From Colias croceus (Eukaryota > Arthropoda > Insecta > Lepidoptera > Pieridae), in NCBI RefSeq assembly GCF_905220415.1, contig NC_059537.1:8811622-8875621 (forward strand): a DNA stretch of 64,000 nucleotides, read 5' to 3'. The stretch's first letter is position 1; every line of letters begins with the position of its first letter. The position numbers were made by a program, and so were the translations under genes. Below, piece after piece: positions 46,381-58,800 of this stretch. Below the pieces are notes generated by a model, which saw nothing but the letters and a program-made list of their open reading frames with translations, was not told the origin of the DNA and did not search any database.

Positions 46381-48171
46381 TACAGCATTTTATTAAGTAC
46401 CCTAACGCACGGTTTACCGGTTTATTTTCGAATAACATCCCCAGGTACATGAGATGTTTTGTTTCTTTTTTCTCAGAAATAGACAAATTCAAAAAAAATC
46501 GGCTTTTCTACAACAGAGGGCGTTAATTTTCAATAGATATAACTTTGAACCTAAACACATAGAAATAAGGTTGAAATTTGTGTTAAACGTGATAATAAGA
46601 ACGGTCCACAGTGTCATTAATTGTTATAATTATTAGATTTTTATGGTGACATTCGTATTACTTGTAAAAAATCCTTAATTTAATTTTAAGGAAAAACGGC
46701 ATTATTTAAAAAAAATAATTACCGATAAAATGTTATTCCTTTATTAGTATAGCAGGATTAATTATTTCCGCAATGGGAAATGATGAAACACACTATGCTT
46801 ACACACGCACGTCTCGAGAGCAACTGAATAGTGACGAACGCACTGGTGGTTTGGAAGTCACCTGAGTGGCGACAAGGTCACGCGTGCTTACGACTTCTAG
46901 TGTCTTGTTATTTAGATTTCTATGGTCTACGGGTAAATCTAATATTATAAGCGTGTTACAAAGGGTGCCAATGTTTAGGTGAATATCGCGCTAGGCGCTG
47001 AGCATTTTGGTGAGCCTGAATTACACTTTTTTGCTTAGTACATAGCAAGTCACTATTTTGATTGCGGGAAGGGCTGTCTCTGTATTCATGATTATGTGAT
47101 TCTGGCTACATATAGTAATATATAATAAAAAGATGATGAGAGTCAATTGAAAAGTAAAAGACAAAATCTATTAAAAAAAATATATTTATTTCTTTAGTAT
47201 CACATACTACTTGTCATGTTAAAAACTTGTTACAAATATTAAAAGTGTGTAGATGAAATATACATGAAAATTTCATAGCAAGATTTACAAGTTCTTATTG
47301 TATAAAATAAAGCGATTTTAAAATGTTTATACAAATTTAAAATATATATGTATTCATAATATCTTCTTATACATGTTCATTATATAATATAGATATAGGT
47401 AATATGTATATCTAAAATCTAACAGAGTTCAATAAAAACTTATTCATAGTATGTAAGGCCATCCATATTCTATTCTTTTGAATTTATTTCAAGTTGATTG
47501 GTTTATTTGATTCATTTTCTTTTTAATAAGGGCCGATTTTTCAATCCTTGGTTAAAATGTATCCGTCTAATAAAGTATTACACGAACATATTAAAATGTC
47601 ACCTGTAAACTGTCAATTACAGACAAATAGAATACATTTTTGATATGGTAGGATGAATTAATTTCAACCAAGGATTGAAAAATCAGCCCTAAAGGATAAA
47701 AATCCTTAACAGACACATCTCAGTTCATGAAGCATAGTTGGGAAAAGCTGACAATAAAAAAATAAAAATTTAAATATTTCCTACATCAGCATGTTCTATT
47801 GAGAAATTCCCATAGGACCTTTTATTTGTGTTTTGAATATACTTTGTTCATCAGTTTTTTATAGTTAGTAAAACTAAGTAATTATTTACATTATGCAGCT
47901 GCAAGCCTTATAACAATACTGTCTGTGTGATGTCATTATAGCTATTATTAAGTTTTACAATGAACCTATCTTTTACATTGACTAGTATTGGTTTAACAGT
48001 AATGAACACCATGAGTTAGTAAGGAGGCAAGTAAACATATTAATAACACTACTTGGTGGGGCTTGAATTTTCAATAGAATTATAAAGTATAAACATTCTA
48101 TAACAGCAAAGCTGCAATATGTCTTCTAATATCTAATTATATAAAATATCAGAAAAATATAAATAATTTAA
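46381..48171. other. intergenic, between pogo-like element and PLEKHJ1
   Basis: AT-rich with one MITE (47530-47689). The part from about 47160 may be the 3' UTR of PLEKHJ1 (minus), since the sequence runs without other repeats up to the stop at 48172. No further gene was recognised. Confidence 0.4.
47530..47689. mobile_element. 160-bp MITE, PIF/Harbinger-like (TAA)
   Basis: TAA|GGGCCGATTTTTCAATCCTT at the left and AAGGATTGAAAAATCAGCCC|TAA at the right. The arms continue to CTTGGTTRAAAT. Three-base TAA duplication. Confidence 0.75.
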
Positions 48172-49460
48172 CTAAAACTGGATAAGATCTTCACTTGGTT
48201 TATCTATTGTCTCTTTGCTAGAATTTAAACTATGGTTACTAGAATGAGCAATAGTTTCATCACTGTGTTTCGGTGAAATCTTTCTCCTGGGGGGAATAGG
48301 TGCTACATCTAATATACTGTTTTGACCTAAAATCTTTCCTTGCTCAGTAAATGTGTTAATTTCCTTTTTCATATCATTTCTTCTGCTGCTTGGTGACAAT
48401 TTTGTTCTTACAGGAGGACTAGGTGCAGTCCTTGAGTATAGAGGTCTGTTATCAAAAATAGATATATCAATGGGATTTAAACTAGCTGTTAAAATTGATG
48501 TTTTGCTCTTTTCCAAAGAGTACCCTTGATTATCTGTCTTTGGTTCATTAACTAGATCATTGTTAGTATAAAATATTGCTGTATTTTGATATTCAGATCT
48601 TAAATGTCTATGAGCTTGGACGTCTGATTTACTCCTTTCTAGAGTAAATGCACCATTGGTATGAAGATGACAGCTAAAGGAGCTAGTGTTAACTGTGCAA
48701 GCTGGTACCGTAGAGAATGGTACCGAAGGTGCCCACAAACAAGCACCATCATTCCGTGGAACAAGAAGAAGGGGATCCTGAAACAATAGGGAATGTTTTT
48801 TTAATGAAGAATTAGATATTGAATAATCGTTGTAAATAGTATCATTTTTTATTCAGCGATACATAATTACATTATTACCTTGCCAGTGATAGAATATATC
48901 TTTGACTGAAGGGCATGTAACTGATTACGTAAGTACTCATATGAACACTGTCTTAACTTCAATACCCATTGCACCACATTATCTTCACTTCGAGCAGCAA
49001 AAATATGACGCTTGTCTGGTTCATCACTACAAAATATATCAACATTAATTTTGTTATTATATTGCAAAATGCACAATATATTTTAATTCACACTTACATA
49101 AAAGAAATTGAGAATGAGAATGAAATGTGATGTCCATGTTCCATTTGGACGGATGAGTTTTCCATGACAAAAACTCCGGCTGGGGTTTTTGTGTCAAAAT
49201 TTCCCATTTCATTTATTTTAAAATAAAATAAGTAGTTGTTTATTAATCTAAACCATCTTTCTTTGTATGCTAAAATAACATTAAATAAGGAATAAAAATA
49301 TATAGCTATAAATGCCATCAAAAAACATGTATTTAATTCTTATTAGTTAATCACCTGTTTGATTTCGATAATTTCCTGATATTTTTTTGTAATTTAGTCT
49401 ACCTTCCATAATGCAAGGCTTGTCGCTCAGAAGAGCGAGTTCTTTTAGATTGCATTTCAT
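48172..49460 (-). CDS. PLEKHJ1-like PH-domain protein (complete, long C-terminal extension)
   Basis: A single PH domain near the N-terminus, expected to bind membrane phosphoinositides. Exons: 49355-49460, 49098-49269, 48879-49026, 48172-48777; phases join to 343 aa. It starts MKCNLKELALLSDKPCIMEG. Matches to PLEKHJ1 in order: YKERWFRLINNYLFYF (strands 1-2), ISFSFSISFIDEPDKRHIF, EDNVVQWVLKLRQCSYEYLR (the C-terminal helix with its Trp) and SITGKDP. The vertebrate protein is about 149 aa and ends soon after this point. Here a 201-residue exon continues instead. It is Ser/Pro-rich and disordered, with APSPPVRTKLSPSSRR and APIPPRRKISPKH, which resemble SH3-binding sites. The start is chosen by homology. 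Function beyond PH binding is unknown. Confidence 0.9.
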
Positions 49461-50037
49461 GAGTACAGTTAATTGTGAGATTTCTATAATATTTCTTCTT
49501 TTTCTTCTCTTTGTTTAAAAGCACCGCCCAATAAGGGGACTGTGCTTATGTAATGTGTATTTATAGTTTGGATTGTAGGTAATGTTATCTGAATTTGACC
49601 AATTTTATTAAAATTTTGATTGTTTCGTTCATCTAAGCACACTAAGTTTTATTATGTCGTTAAACAACTTATAATCTAATTAACAAAAGTCGACTTCATA
49701 ATGATAGTCTTGTTTATGTTTTAATACAATATAAAAGACATTGCTAGGAAATTTCAAAGGATTTTTCTTACGAATATCACAATTCGTGACGCATTTGATG
49801 AGACAATGCACATAACGGGAAAATATTAAGATCTTAGAGCACAACACACGGATGTTTTTATATTTAGATTGAATTATAATCTATTTTGAATATTTTTATT
49901 ACGAAATTAAATAAAATGCCTCCCTATTTCTAGCTTACAAGAAAAAAATAAAAATAGTAAATACAGTTACGGTCAATGGTCATTGCTCACTGTGTAATGT
50001 CAATGTCATATAACATATTTTTTTCATCAATTATTAA
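49461..50037. promoter_or_regulatory. upstream region of PLEKHJ1
   Basis: 5' flank of the minus-strand PLEKHJ1 gene, about 580 bp up to a P-type transposon. AT-rich; no TATA box or other clear motif stands out. Confidence 0.4.
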
Positions 50038-50482
50038 CAAGAAGCTTATATCTAATACACTGGAGATTTCGGTATGAACATTGACGTGTAACAAGAAAAT
50101 ATTGCCCAGTTCATGTTTTTTATCACTTTCACACCTAACTTGGTATTGCCACTGTTAATACGAAGTTTTCCCAAGGCTACTATGTATGCTGTAATATTCT
50201 GTGCAAAAGGTTAGTTTTTGTACATGAGTTTGTTGATAAATTGCCAACAACGTTATTCAGAAGCATTGTTGGATGAGACAATTATTATTTATGCTAAATA
50301 AACTAAGTATCTGAACCAATTATTAAAAAGCGATACTCCCTGATTATGGGTAGTCACCATAATAAAATTGTAGCAACTCTCACTTTGTCAATATGGCATG
50401 TGTGTCAAAAAAATTGCGTCGCTTCGAATATTTAAGTTAATATTGTTGCTTATTTAATGAATATTTTCCGAATATAAAGAAT

Positions 50483-50548
50483 GCATTGTATTGTGCAAAA
50501 TTGCAGAAGTGTTTGGACACCAAATTCTGGCATAGAATTTCACAGGCA
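50483..50548 (+). pseudogene. THAP zinc-finger first exon remnant
   Basis: Frame MHCIVQNCRSVWTPNSGIEF followed by HR/HS and a possible GC-type donor (CACAG|GCAAGT). Joining to TTTCAG at 50952 would give FPKSKIKRN, as in a THAP domain. The C-x4-C start and FHxFPK are THAP signatures. The later Cys-x2-His pair and the transposase body do not follow, so it is a fragment. Confidence 0.5.
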
Positions 50549-50997
50549 AGTGTATATTTACCTTATTTACAATATTCCTCAATACTCCTGCATTTACCTG
50601 TTTAGAATCATTTCAATGGCAAAAATTGTCTAATTTAGCATCATTTTAGTAAGCAGTCATGTTAAATTTGTTATTTCCCTAATACTTTATCATTTTTCAA
50701 CAAGTTTTTAATAAACAGATTTAACAAGTAAGGTAACCATGATGACGAGTTTTTATGGATAGCGAAGAGAATATATTGTAATAAAAATATTATGATGAAA
50801 ATTTAGAACACTATTTTAAAGATTGTTACTAGTAATGAAACAACACATGACATCGGTATTGCACTCACATGTAGTTATAAGATTGTTCGTTTTTACATTG
50901 AAATTTATACTTTTTTAACTTACCTCATATTTTTTTGTTTTACGTATTTCAGCTTTCCAAAAAGTAAAATAAAAAGAAATATATGTGCCCATCAAGG

Positions 50998-51279
50998 TTA
51001 CTTAGGATTACGACCCAGAAAAAAATACCTTTTGAAAAATAAACTTTGTAAAGTTAGCTGAAATGTGTGCAAGGCTGCTATAAACAGTTTTTCTTTGATG
51101 ATTCTGGCTTGAAATTGACCCGTCGAAGCAACGCGTTTAAAAAGAAGATCTGAGTAGCTAACAATTTGGTAAACAGCATCTGATGCAAAACACAACTTTC
51201 CTCTATTTACAAAGGATGTTAATGCTATATATCGGTTCATATCCAAGCTTTGTAGCCAAAAGTTATTTATAACTATCAT
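50998..51279 (-). pseudogene. P-type transposase C-terminal fragment, inverted relative to the THAP exon
   Basis: A 93-codon frame with NRYIALTSFVNRGKLCFASD, AVYQIVSYSDLLFKR and KLFIAALHTFQ. This pattern (NRGxLxxxS...VY.IV) is seen near the C-terminus of THAP9/P-like transposases. It lacks the catalytic region. Confidence 0.45.
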
Positions 51280-51752
51280 TCTATACCAATTAAAATTGTA
51301 TGTACCTACCTATAAAGTATGACCATAATATTATAATATAAATACTGTTAAAAATATATGTCGTTATTATTTATAGACCATGATTTTTAGTTTTTTCTAT
51401 TTTGAAAAATCCTGAATTTACAAACCAGCGTGGTCACTCGACAGAAAGAGACAAATAACATGACTGACGTCATTGAATGTCATAGTTTCTTGTTTCAAGT
51501 TAATGGTCATAGTGCAATCTCCAGTGTATTAGAGGATATAAGCTTCTTGATTATTAACAAGTAATTACCAATAGATAATAAAGTATTACCTGAGCAGACA
51601 GATAACCAAAGATATAAAAAAAAAAATCCCGCTTCAAAAGAAGTCCCACGGTAAATATGGCGAGGACCAGAGAGGATGCTCCACAAGTACTGTCACATCC
51701 ACAGGTCGCGTCACGGTCGCGTCCATAACATATTTTACTCAATTATAATAAA

Positions 51753-51982
51753 CTAGCTTTCCACCCGCGGCATCGCCCGCGCAGTCAAAGAAAAACCCGC
51801 ATACTCGCATAGTTCCTGTTCCCGTGGGATTTCCGGGATAAATCCTATCCTATGTCCTTTCTTGGGTATCAAAATATCTCTATACCAAATTTCATGCAAA
51901 TTGGTTCAGTAGTTAAGGCGTGATTGAGTAACAGACAGACAGAGAGACAGAGTTACTTTCGCATTTATAATATTAGTATGGA
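51753..51982 (-). mobile_element. non-autonomous Helitron copy
   Basis: CTAG at 51753-51756, hairpin CCCGCGGCATCGCCCGCG, and 5' end TCCATACTAATATTATAAA at 51982 on minus. Almost identical to 6042-6264. Confidence 0.75.
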
Positions 51983-52015
51983 TGTATTATTAGTTAAACA
52001 TTATGATATTATTGA

Positions 52016-52172
52016 AATGAAACTTCTTTATCGGCGTTGGAAAAAAATTTAGTGTAACATTTTTTCGTTACGCGCCATCTTTTTCTTATCCCTACCACGC
52101 GTGATTGTATTTCTGTAAAGTTGCATATAGTAAATTATTTTTTGAAAAATAAGGTCCTAAAGAAGTTTCACC
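52016..52172. mobile_element. MITE with GTGAAACTTC ends (empty-site relative of 20936-21635)
   Basis: It starts ATGAAACTTCTTTATCGGCG and ends CCTAAAGAAGTTTCAC. The interior (TTTTTCGTTACGCGCCATCT, TTGCATATAGTAAATTATTT) is the reverse complement of 21470-21635. It lacks the 524-bp insertion of that copy. Confidence 0.65.
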
Positions 52173-52510
52173 TCTTACGTGTGTACACTAGTACACGCAC
52201 ACATTTTTTATTTGTGTATCAGTACTCTGTACTAGTATAGTACATCTCATTAATGGCGGCTCGGAAGTTCGGTGCAGGTGCGAGTGCGGGTGCGCACAGG
52301 TCCCTTAACGTCCCGCTAATACCTAAAATTGTTTTCTGCGCATCGGATCGTACGATGTTCCGAGCCACCATTGTTTGAATCGTATTAAACTCTTGAACGA
52401 AATAGAGAATAGATACGGATTTGAGTAGTGGGTACATACTTACTCTGTGTCGCACACTGTGGTCGCACATCGCACACGCAAACATTTGTCGCAATCGGTG
52501 TTCAAATTTA

Positions 52511-52798
52511 TGCCTCCTCCACACTACTCGCGAAGTTGAACGAGGTTAGACGAATAGAATAATGTAGAGAGGCACTTCGGCTTACTTCGTCCAACTTTAC
52601 CTCGCCTCGGCCGACTTCCGTTTGTTGTCGGTTTTTGCGCCCGAGTCAAAGGGCACGAAGTTACCTGAAGTTCGTTCTGAATATGAACGTATGCGTTCCT
52701 CGCGAAGTTGAACGAGTGTGTAGTGTAGCACTGCGGACTTCAGTCAACTTCGGCCGAGTACTTCGCCGAGGAACTTCGCGAGTAGTGTGGAGGAGGCA
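52511..52798. mobile_element. 288-bp MITE with TGCCTCCTCCACACTACTCG ends
   Basis: TA|TGCCTCCTCCACACTACTCG at the left and CGAGTAGTGTGGAGGAGGCA|TA at the right. Inner arms CGCGAAGTTGAACGAG and ACTTCG repeats give several nested pairings. The core TTGTCGGTTTTTGCGCCCGA is shared with 29036-29458. Confidence 0.75.
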
Positions 52799-55700
52799 TA
52801 AAACTTTATAGTAAAAAATGGTTATTAAAAAATAAGTTTATAATATATGTATCAGTTCAAGTGGACGAAAATTATTGGTTACAAAAAGAAACGAAATTAA
52901 AAAAAATTATAAGGCACCTACAGCGCCGCGTCTATAATTATTGTGGTGCGTTCTCAACGCCCCAATTCAATATTCATGATGATACGCACATGATACCTAT
53001 CTAAAATATATCATAAGTATCAATTGCCAAAATCTTTTAAAGAACGTATAAACAATATTCTTTGGAAGAGGGCTCCTGACATACAGGTTTTTACCTAGTT
53101 TGGGAGTCAGAGACTTCACAGTATTTCAAAATGTAAAACTATTGTCAATAAAGAATTTTTTTTTTTTTTTTTATAATACTGTATACATATTTTGCACCTT
53201 TCTGCACATGAACTACCTACTGTTTAAACTACAATCTATAATCAAAAAAAAAATTTTTCTGTTTATTTATACAATACAAAAATAAATTCATTGAAATGAT
53301 TGTTAAAATAGCCTATATTTAGTTTTATCTCAAATTTGTCTTTTATAAATCTTTATATCTATAAATAAAAGAAACAATTATTATTACTCATTTATTTTAA
53401 CTTTTAGTACAAAATAAAACTAGTACACAGGGATACATCTCAAACCTAGCATTTGCAATTGATGAATAGTCCGAGGCTTACGACAATAAGTCTTCTCATT
53501 TGTACTATTTTAGACACTAACGTCACACTGATTAGCTCATTTTCCCCAAATAAAAATAAAAGTTAGTCAAAACTGAATAATGCAATCACTCTTCGAGATC
53601 TGGTCAAGCTACATCGTATGCCAATATATAATACTACCTTACTTATGGTAATTCCGAACCAATTATTAATTCAACTTACATACGTCTTATACCAATACAT
53701 AATTTTGAGGTTTGGAGCGGCATTGGTGAGTATCAGGCACAATCAAGCCAGTGCACTCCAATGTTTAAAATACACAAACGACGTGATACTTTTGACAAAA
53801 ATTGGTTTTATATTTGTTCATTTCAAATTCAGTATCTAAGCACATTGTCTGATATTGTCATTTATGTATTGTAAGCATTTATCAATATATATCTCTTTCT
53901 TTTAACAATGATCTCAAATTTCACCTTGATTCGAGTACATTTTAATACTAATGTTGACATGACATGATTTTTTTATTGTGAGGCTATGAGCATTTTATTA
54001 TGTAATGGATTCTGCTTATTGCCCAGTTTGCTAGCGATATTCTATGTTCTTTATTAATAATAAAAAATAAATGGGCTTAAAATGCTCATTCCTCTTAAGA
54101 TGGTCCTATGTGGAAATTGAAGAGGAGAAAAATCAATTTTCAAGAAACAGATTAGAGTTACTAAGGAGTTGTTGACAAAAATTCTAAGTATATATTTGAA
54201 GCATAATAAATGTCGTGATTTTTGTTACATAATTTTGGAAAGGTTAACCGGTAACTTAAAATGATATAAAATAGCACTTCATGATTTTTTTTACTTAATA
54301 ATCCCAAAAAAAGTTCTATGAAATCCATTCAGACCTTATAAAATGTAAGCCTTACGTCTAAAAGGCGGATATTTTTTCGTGAGCGACAGTATTTAATATT
54401 ACATTCCAGGTTAATTGTTATGCAATTTATACTTATTATGGAACTCGACGTGATATTTGTATTATACAAATGTGGGAATTAACATTTCATTCTATATTGA
54501 CCCTGTTCCTAGCGAGAACTACGAATTATTGACTAATAATGCATTTCACTTAAATATAAAATGCATATCTATTTACAATTGAATATGTAAAAAAATTTAG
54601 TGTCCCTTGTATTCGACTGAAAGGAACTATTTATAAGGCTATTTTTGAACATCTTGCCAATAACTGCTATTATTCAGTAAAAAATTATATCATGATTGTT
54701 CACCTGCATTTTGAAATATAACTTCTTACCTAAGTGCATTTACCTAAATTTTAAGTTACAATCATGTGTCTATTTACAACTTGTTCAATTTTTTGGCACC
54801 ACCAAGACATTGCGCCCGTCAAACATAGTAAAATCAGTCAAATAAAATTTCCAATATAAAAATTTAAATATTATTTACATTTATTCAAGCTTGCACAGTT
54901 TAAGACATTTCATACACTATTATACAGTATTTCTGTCTCCTTTATGAAAATGGTGAAATGTTATTAATATTTCATCAGTTTGAACATATTTTTTAATTGT
55001 ATAAGAATGCAAACTTTCAGCTGTATAAATACCATAGCTTCTATTGTTACTTTACAAGCCGGCATATAGTTTACCTCATTTCGTTGGATATGAAAATAAA
55101 GATTTTTTGATCTTTTTAGTAAAAATTGATATAATATCACATTTTATTGAACATTATTATGGTTCACTTGACTACATTAAGACTAAGCCGTGTTCAACAT
55201 GATTATCATAATGTATTCTAGACCATTGTTACATTGAATGACTATTGTAGATTCAAGTCAAGTATGTACCATAAGGCAGCGGCTATGTAAACGGCAGTAT
55301 ATGGAGCTTCTTTAAAGCATATTTTATAATAATTATAATCGAATTAATCTAACCTTCTATCCATACTATCATTACATTCATCTGTTGTATTTACAAGTTC
55401 ATTAACGATACAATTATCTAATTTATTAAAGACATACTCAAAGAAATGATTCACATTATTCAGACAGAGCTCACCATAACATCAAAAACGAAACACAAAA
55501 CAACAAACATCCATCTAAACCGGAGTAAAAACGAACCGTTGCACAATCACCGAATCGTGTATTTCGAATTCTAAGAGCTAAATGAACACATGAAATACAT
55601 TTCGCCGCGGCGCGATCGTTCGCTGCGTTCCGGAAAACGACATAGAAACTAACATTAAATAATTACATTTCTTAAACGTAAAATAAACTCAATAATATAC

Positions 55701-55844
55701 ATAATTACATTATATATTCGAAAAAAAAATAACAAATAAAATCGATAGTCAATATGCGGGAAGCGTATCGATCGCGGAGGCGAGACGCGTGCTCCCAAGC
55801 GGGCAGTGTGTATCTCGGACGCGGCGGCGCTACGTGCTCGAGCG
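52799..55844 (-). other. probable long 3' UTR of grappa, TE-poor
   Basis: Three kilobases downstream of the grappa stop codon hold no coding exon, and I see none of the window's Helitron or MITE ends beyond about 53000. AT-rich, with several TTTATT words (AATAAA on minus) and a T16 run at 53159. The contrast with surrounding repeat-rich sequence suggests it is transcribed and retained as 3' UTR, but no exon evidence exists. Confidence 0.4.
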
Positions 55845-58800
55845 TCACATGGGCGGCCGCTCCCACTCCACGGCGGGCGGCGGCGTGCTGGCCCACGTGT
55901 TCCAGCGCTCGCGCCGGAAGAAGCGCTTCTTGAAGTGGTGCGTCGGGGGCGACGGCGCGGGCGGCGAGGGCGCCGGCGGCGAGGGCGCGGGCGGCGAGGG
56001 CGCCGACGGGGAGGGCGCGGGGGGCGCGGGCGCCGCCGCCGCCGCCGCGCGGCCCGCCTCCCCGATGCCCGAGTCCGGCGACGTGTTGCACGCCTCGTCC
56101 GAGCGCCGTCGCTTGTCCTCTATTGCCGTGGACGCGAACGAGATTATTTGATCGAACCGGAATGCGATCCGGTCTTGCCACTTGCTCTCCTCGACTTCTT
56201 CACCACCCTCACCTTCTGAAATCAATTCCTTTTATATAAGTATGTGTGTTCGTAGAACTGAGAGCGTATACCAACATCTGCTTGAATATATTTTTGGTGA
56301 TAATGTCTGAGTCTGTTAACAGTTTAGGCATGCTAGTAATAGGCATGACGAAAGATTTTGAAATCCTCTTCCATAATATTGTGTGTATACGTTTATTATA
56401 CAAGAAAAACCCAATATTTCGGTAATATACCTAAATTTAACGAAGATACAAGCCATTTTTCAAAAAATATTTATTAACTGTGCCAAAACAGCTCGCAGGT
56501 GTCATGGCGTAGGCGTGACGTCACTTTTTAGTAAATATGTAATTATTTGTACGCATTGCGAAGAAAATTAAAAAAAATATTTATTTAATATGTGTTATAG
56601 AAACGAATTTCAAAGTTTATAAGTGGTGTGCAGTATTTCAGTGTGAATCCTCATACAAATAATGCTCAAAAATGTGTTAGTAATTATTTCAAGCGAGAAA
56701 ATAATAAGAAATGATTGTATAAAGTTGGCGCGGAGAGCCCCGAACCACGTATTGGTGAATTCGCAATTATATTTCTGTTCTGAGTCGATAAAGCATACGT
56801 GAAACAATAGTAAATAAATAAAAATGCGTATTCACAACATATTCATAACAACAAAACACATCTGACGTGAGTTGTTTACTTAAGCGTGACGTCACGCGTG
56901 TTTTAGTCAAAATGGCCAACTGCAGAATTTCAATGTTTTATTTTATTGATAATCTCATTAATCTTAATGTTTTTAAGATTTCTAAGTCACTATATTTAAT
57001 TTATTTATTATACATTTTCCCTTAAAAACACTAATACGATCATTTATGGATACTGTCGTCATGCCTATTATAACAACCGATGTGCTCAATTTCTCGCCGA
57101 TGCATGTTAATATAGGACATGGTCGTAAATATAGTAAAAAAAATCTATTATTCGATACATCAACAGGTGTACTGACCGGGTGGACGGTCGGGCAGCTCGT
57201 CGACTAGCGGTGTGGAGGCGTTGGAGTGCGGGTCGGGCGGCGGCGTGCGGCGGCGCGGCTCGTCCCCGTCCCCCGCGCCCCCGCCCCCGCCCGCGCCCGC
57301 GCCAGCCCCGCTCCCCGCGCCCGGCCCCGCGCCTCCCGCGCTCTGCTCGCCGCCGCGCCCGCGCCAGTACTCTGACGCCAGCACGCGCGCTTGCAGACAC
57401 GCTGCCAACCCTGTATATCCAACCACATTTCAATTGATGCCCTATATCAGACGAAGTGGCAAGTGAGCGATGCATGTGTAATACTATAGTGCTCGAGCGT
57501 TTCAGTCTTAAGTGGTATTCGCTCGTCTATTGTACAGATATATTAACAGATCATTTATAACAGAAACCAAAACCATTTAAAGCTAATAATAAATTTAATA
57601 ATCATCACAGTCTATAATGCCTACGAAACCTCAATAAAAAGCAAAATAATGGCATGCAATGTTTTATCTGTGGCAAAAGGAATATTGTGCAAAGATATTT
57701 TTTGAAAAATATTGGGCTATCGTTTCATGTGCTCACCAATTACATAAGATGCGAAAATAAAATGAAAAACATAATTTTATAAATGAAGAAGTAAATGTAG
57801 GCCAAGCCCAAGTAGTTTTCAGAAGGATTGAAAGCACTAAAGAAATCTATAAAATGAATAAAAAAATCTGATATAAAAAAGCAAAGATGAACTGAGTCAA
57901 AAAGATAGTTCGAATCGATAAAAAAGAGAATCAGAATACAACTGTCGACCGCTGCATCCCGATTGCATTACATTATCTTTCTGAAAGGGAATATAATACA
58001 GCGGAGAGAGCAGACGTCACCTGGCATCACGGATTCAATCGTTTACCGATTCGACGAGTACAAAATTCATGCAATATAGAATCACTCACGGCAATCTATC
58101 GATATAAGAAAAGTGTGTGACCTTCGAGCGGCTGGTGCGCGGCGGCGGGCGGCTCGTGGTAGCGCGCGCTCATGTGCACGGCCGCGTTGATGATGCTCTG
58201 GTTGCTGATCTCCAGCGTGCGCTCGATCTCGCCGTTCACCAGGTCGCCGATGGTGCGCGCGCCGCCCGACAGGCGTTCCTGCGACAAATGCCGACGTAGC
58301 GCTAGCTTCGCTGGTGACACCTTTGCAGAGATTCGTTACGGTCAGATATGTACACCGCTTGCGTCGCGCGCGCTCCTTTTGCGCCTCACCAGTGTCGACG
58401 TTATCGCTCCCGTTTAGAGATTTTATACAATATGGTTTTTTACATCTACTTCTATTTGTATATAAATTTATAGAAAATACTAAATAACAAAAAACGAAAA
58501 TTAAATCTAAAAATAACAAAAGATATATTAAATTTAATTAAAAACACAACATTGTAACATGGTTGCAAAATATAAAATTATCAAAACGTAAATGAAAATT
58601 TTTACGGGATGAAACAAATCAAGTATAACTCAAATTATAGTAGAGCCATTTTAATAGGCAACATTTGACAGTTCAACAAAATTCAACAACGTAACCTAGT
58701 AACGACGACATAGAATAACATGATATTTCGTTTTGTTAGAACTGCACATTTGCTTAACTTTTTTCAATTACGATTACATATTTATAATAATGATGACCGA

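Larger units (their letters stand above)
50038..51549. mobile_element. P-superfamily transposon, 1,512 bp, rearranged
   Basis: Inverted ends CAAGAAGCTTATATC ... GATATAAGCTTCTTG extend about 60 bp (with a 3-nt indel) through TAATACACTGGAGATT. They are flanked by the 8-bp duplication ATTATTAA (50030-50037 and 51550-51557), the hallmark length for P elements. On plus at 50483 a THAP-like start reads MHCIVQNCRSVWTPNSGIEF. On minus, 50998-51279 reads like a transposase C-terminus (RYIALTSFVNRGKLCFASDA). The opposing directions mean part has inverted, so it cannot encode a functional enzyme. Confidence 0.75.

Noticed and set aside
53100..53285. Short Phe/Lys-rich plus frame near 53.1 kb
   Set aside because: Low-complexity translation of A/T runs in the presumed 3' UTR.
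55789..56219. Overlapping GC-rich frames on both strands near the grappa stop
   Set aside because: High GC removes stops in all frames. Only the minus frame ending WERPPM-stop fits exon phase and the conserved RIAFRFDQIISF segment.
57107..57475. Alternative Arg/Ala-rich frames over exon 57177-57410
   Set aside because: Shadows of a GC-rich exon; the frame joining G-LAACLQARVLASEYW in phase with both neighbours was kept.
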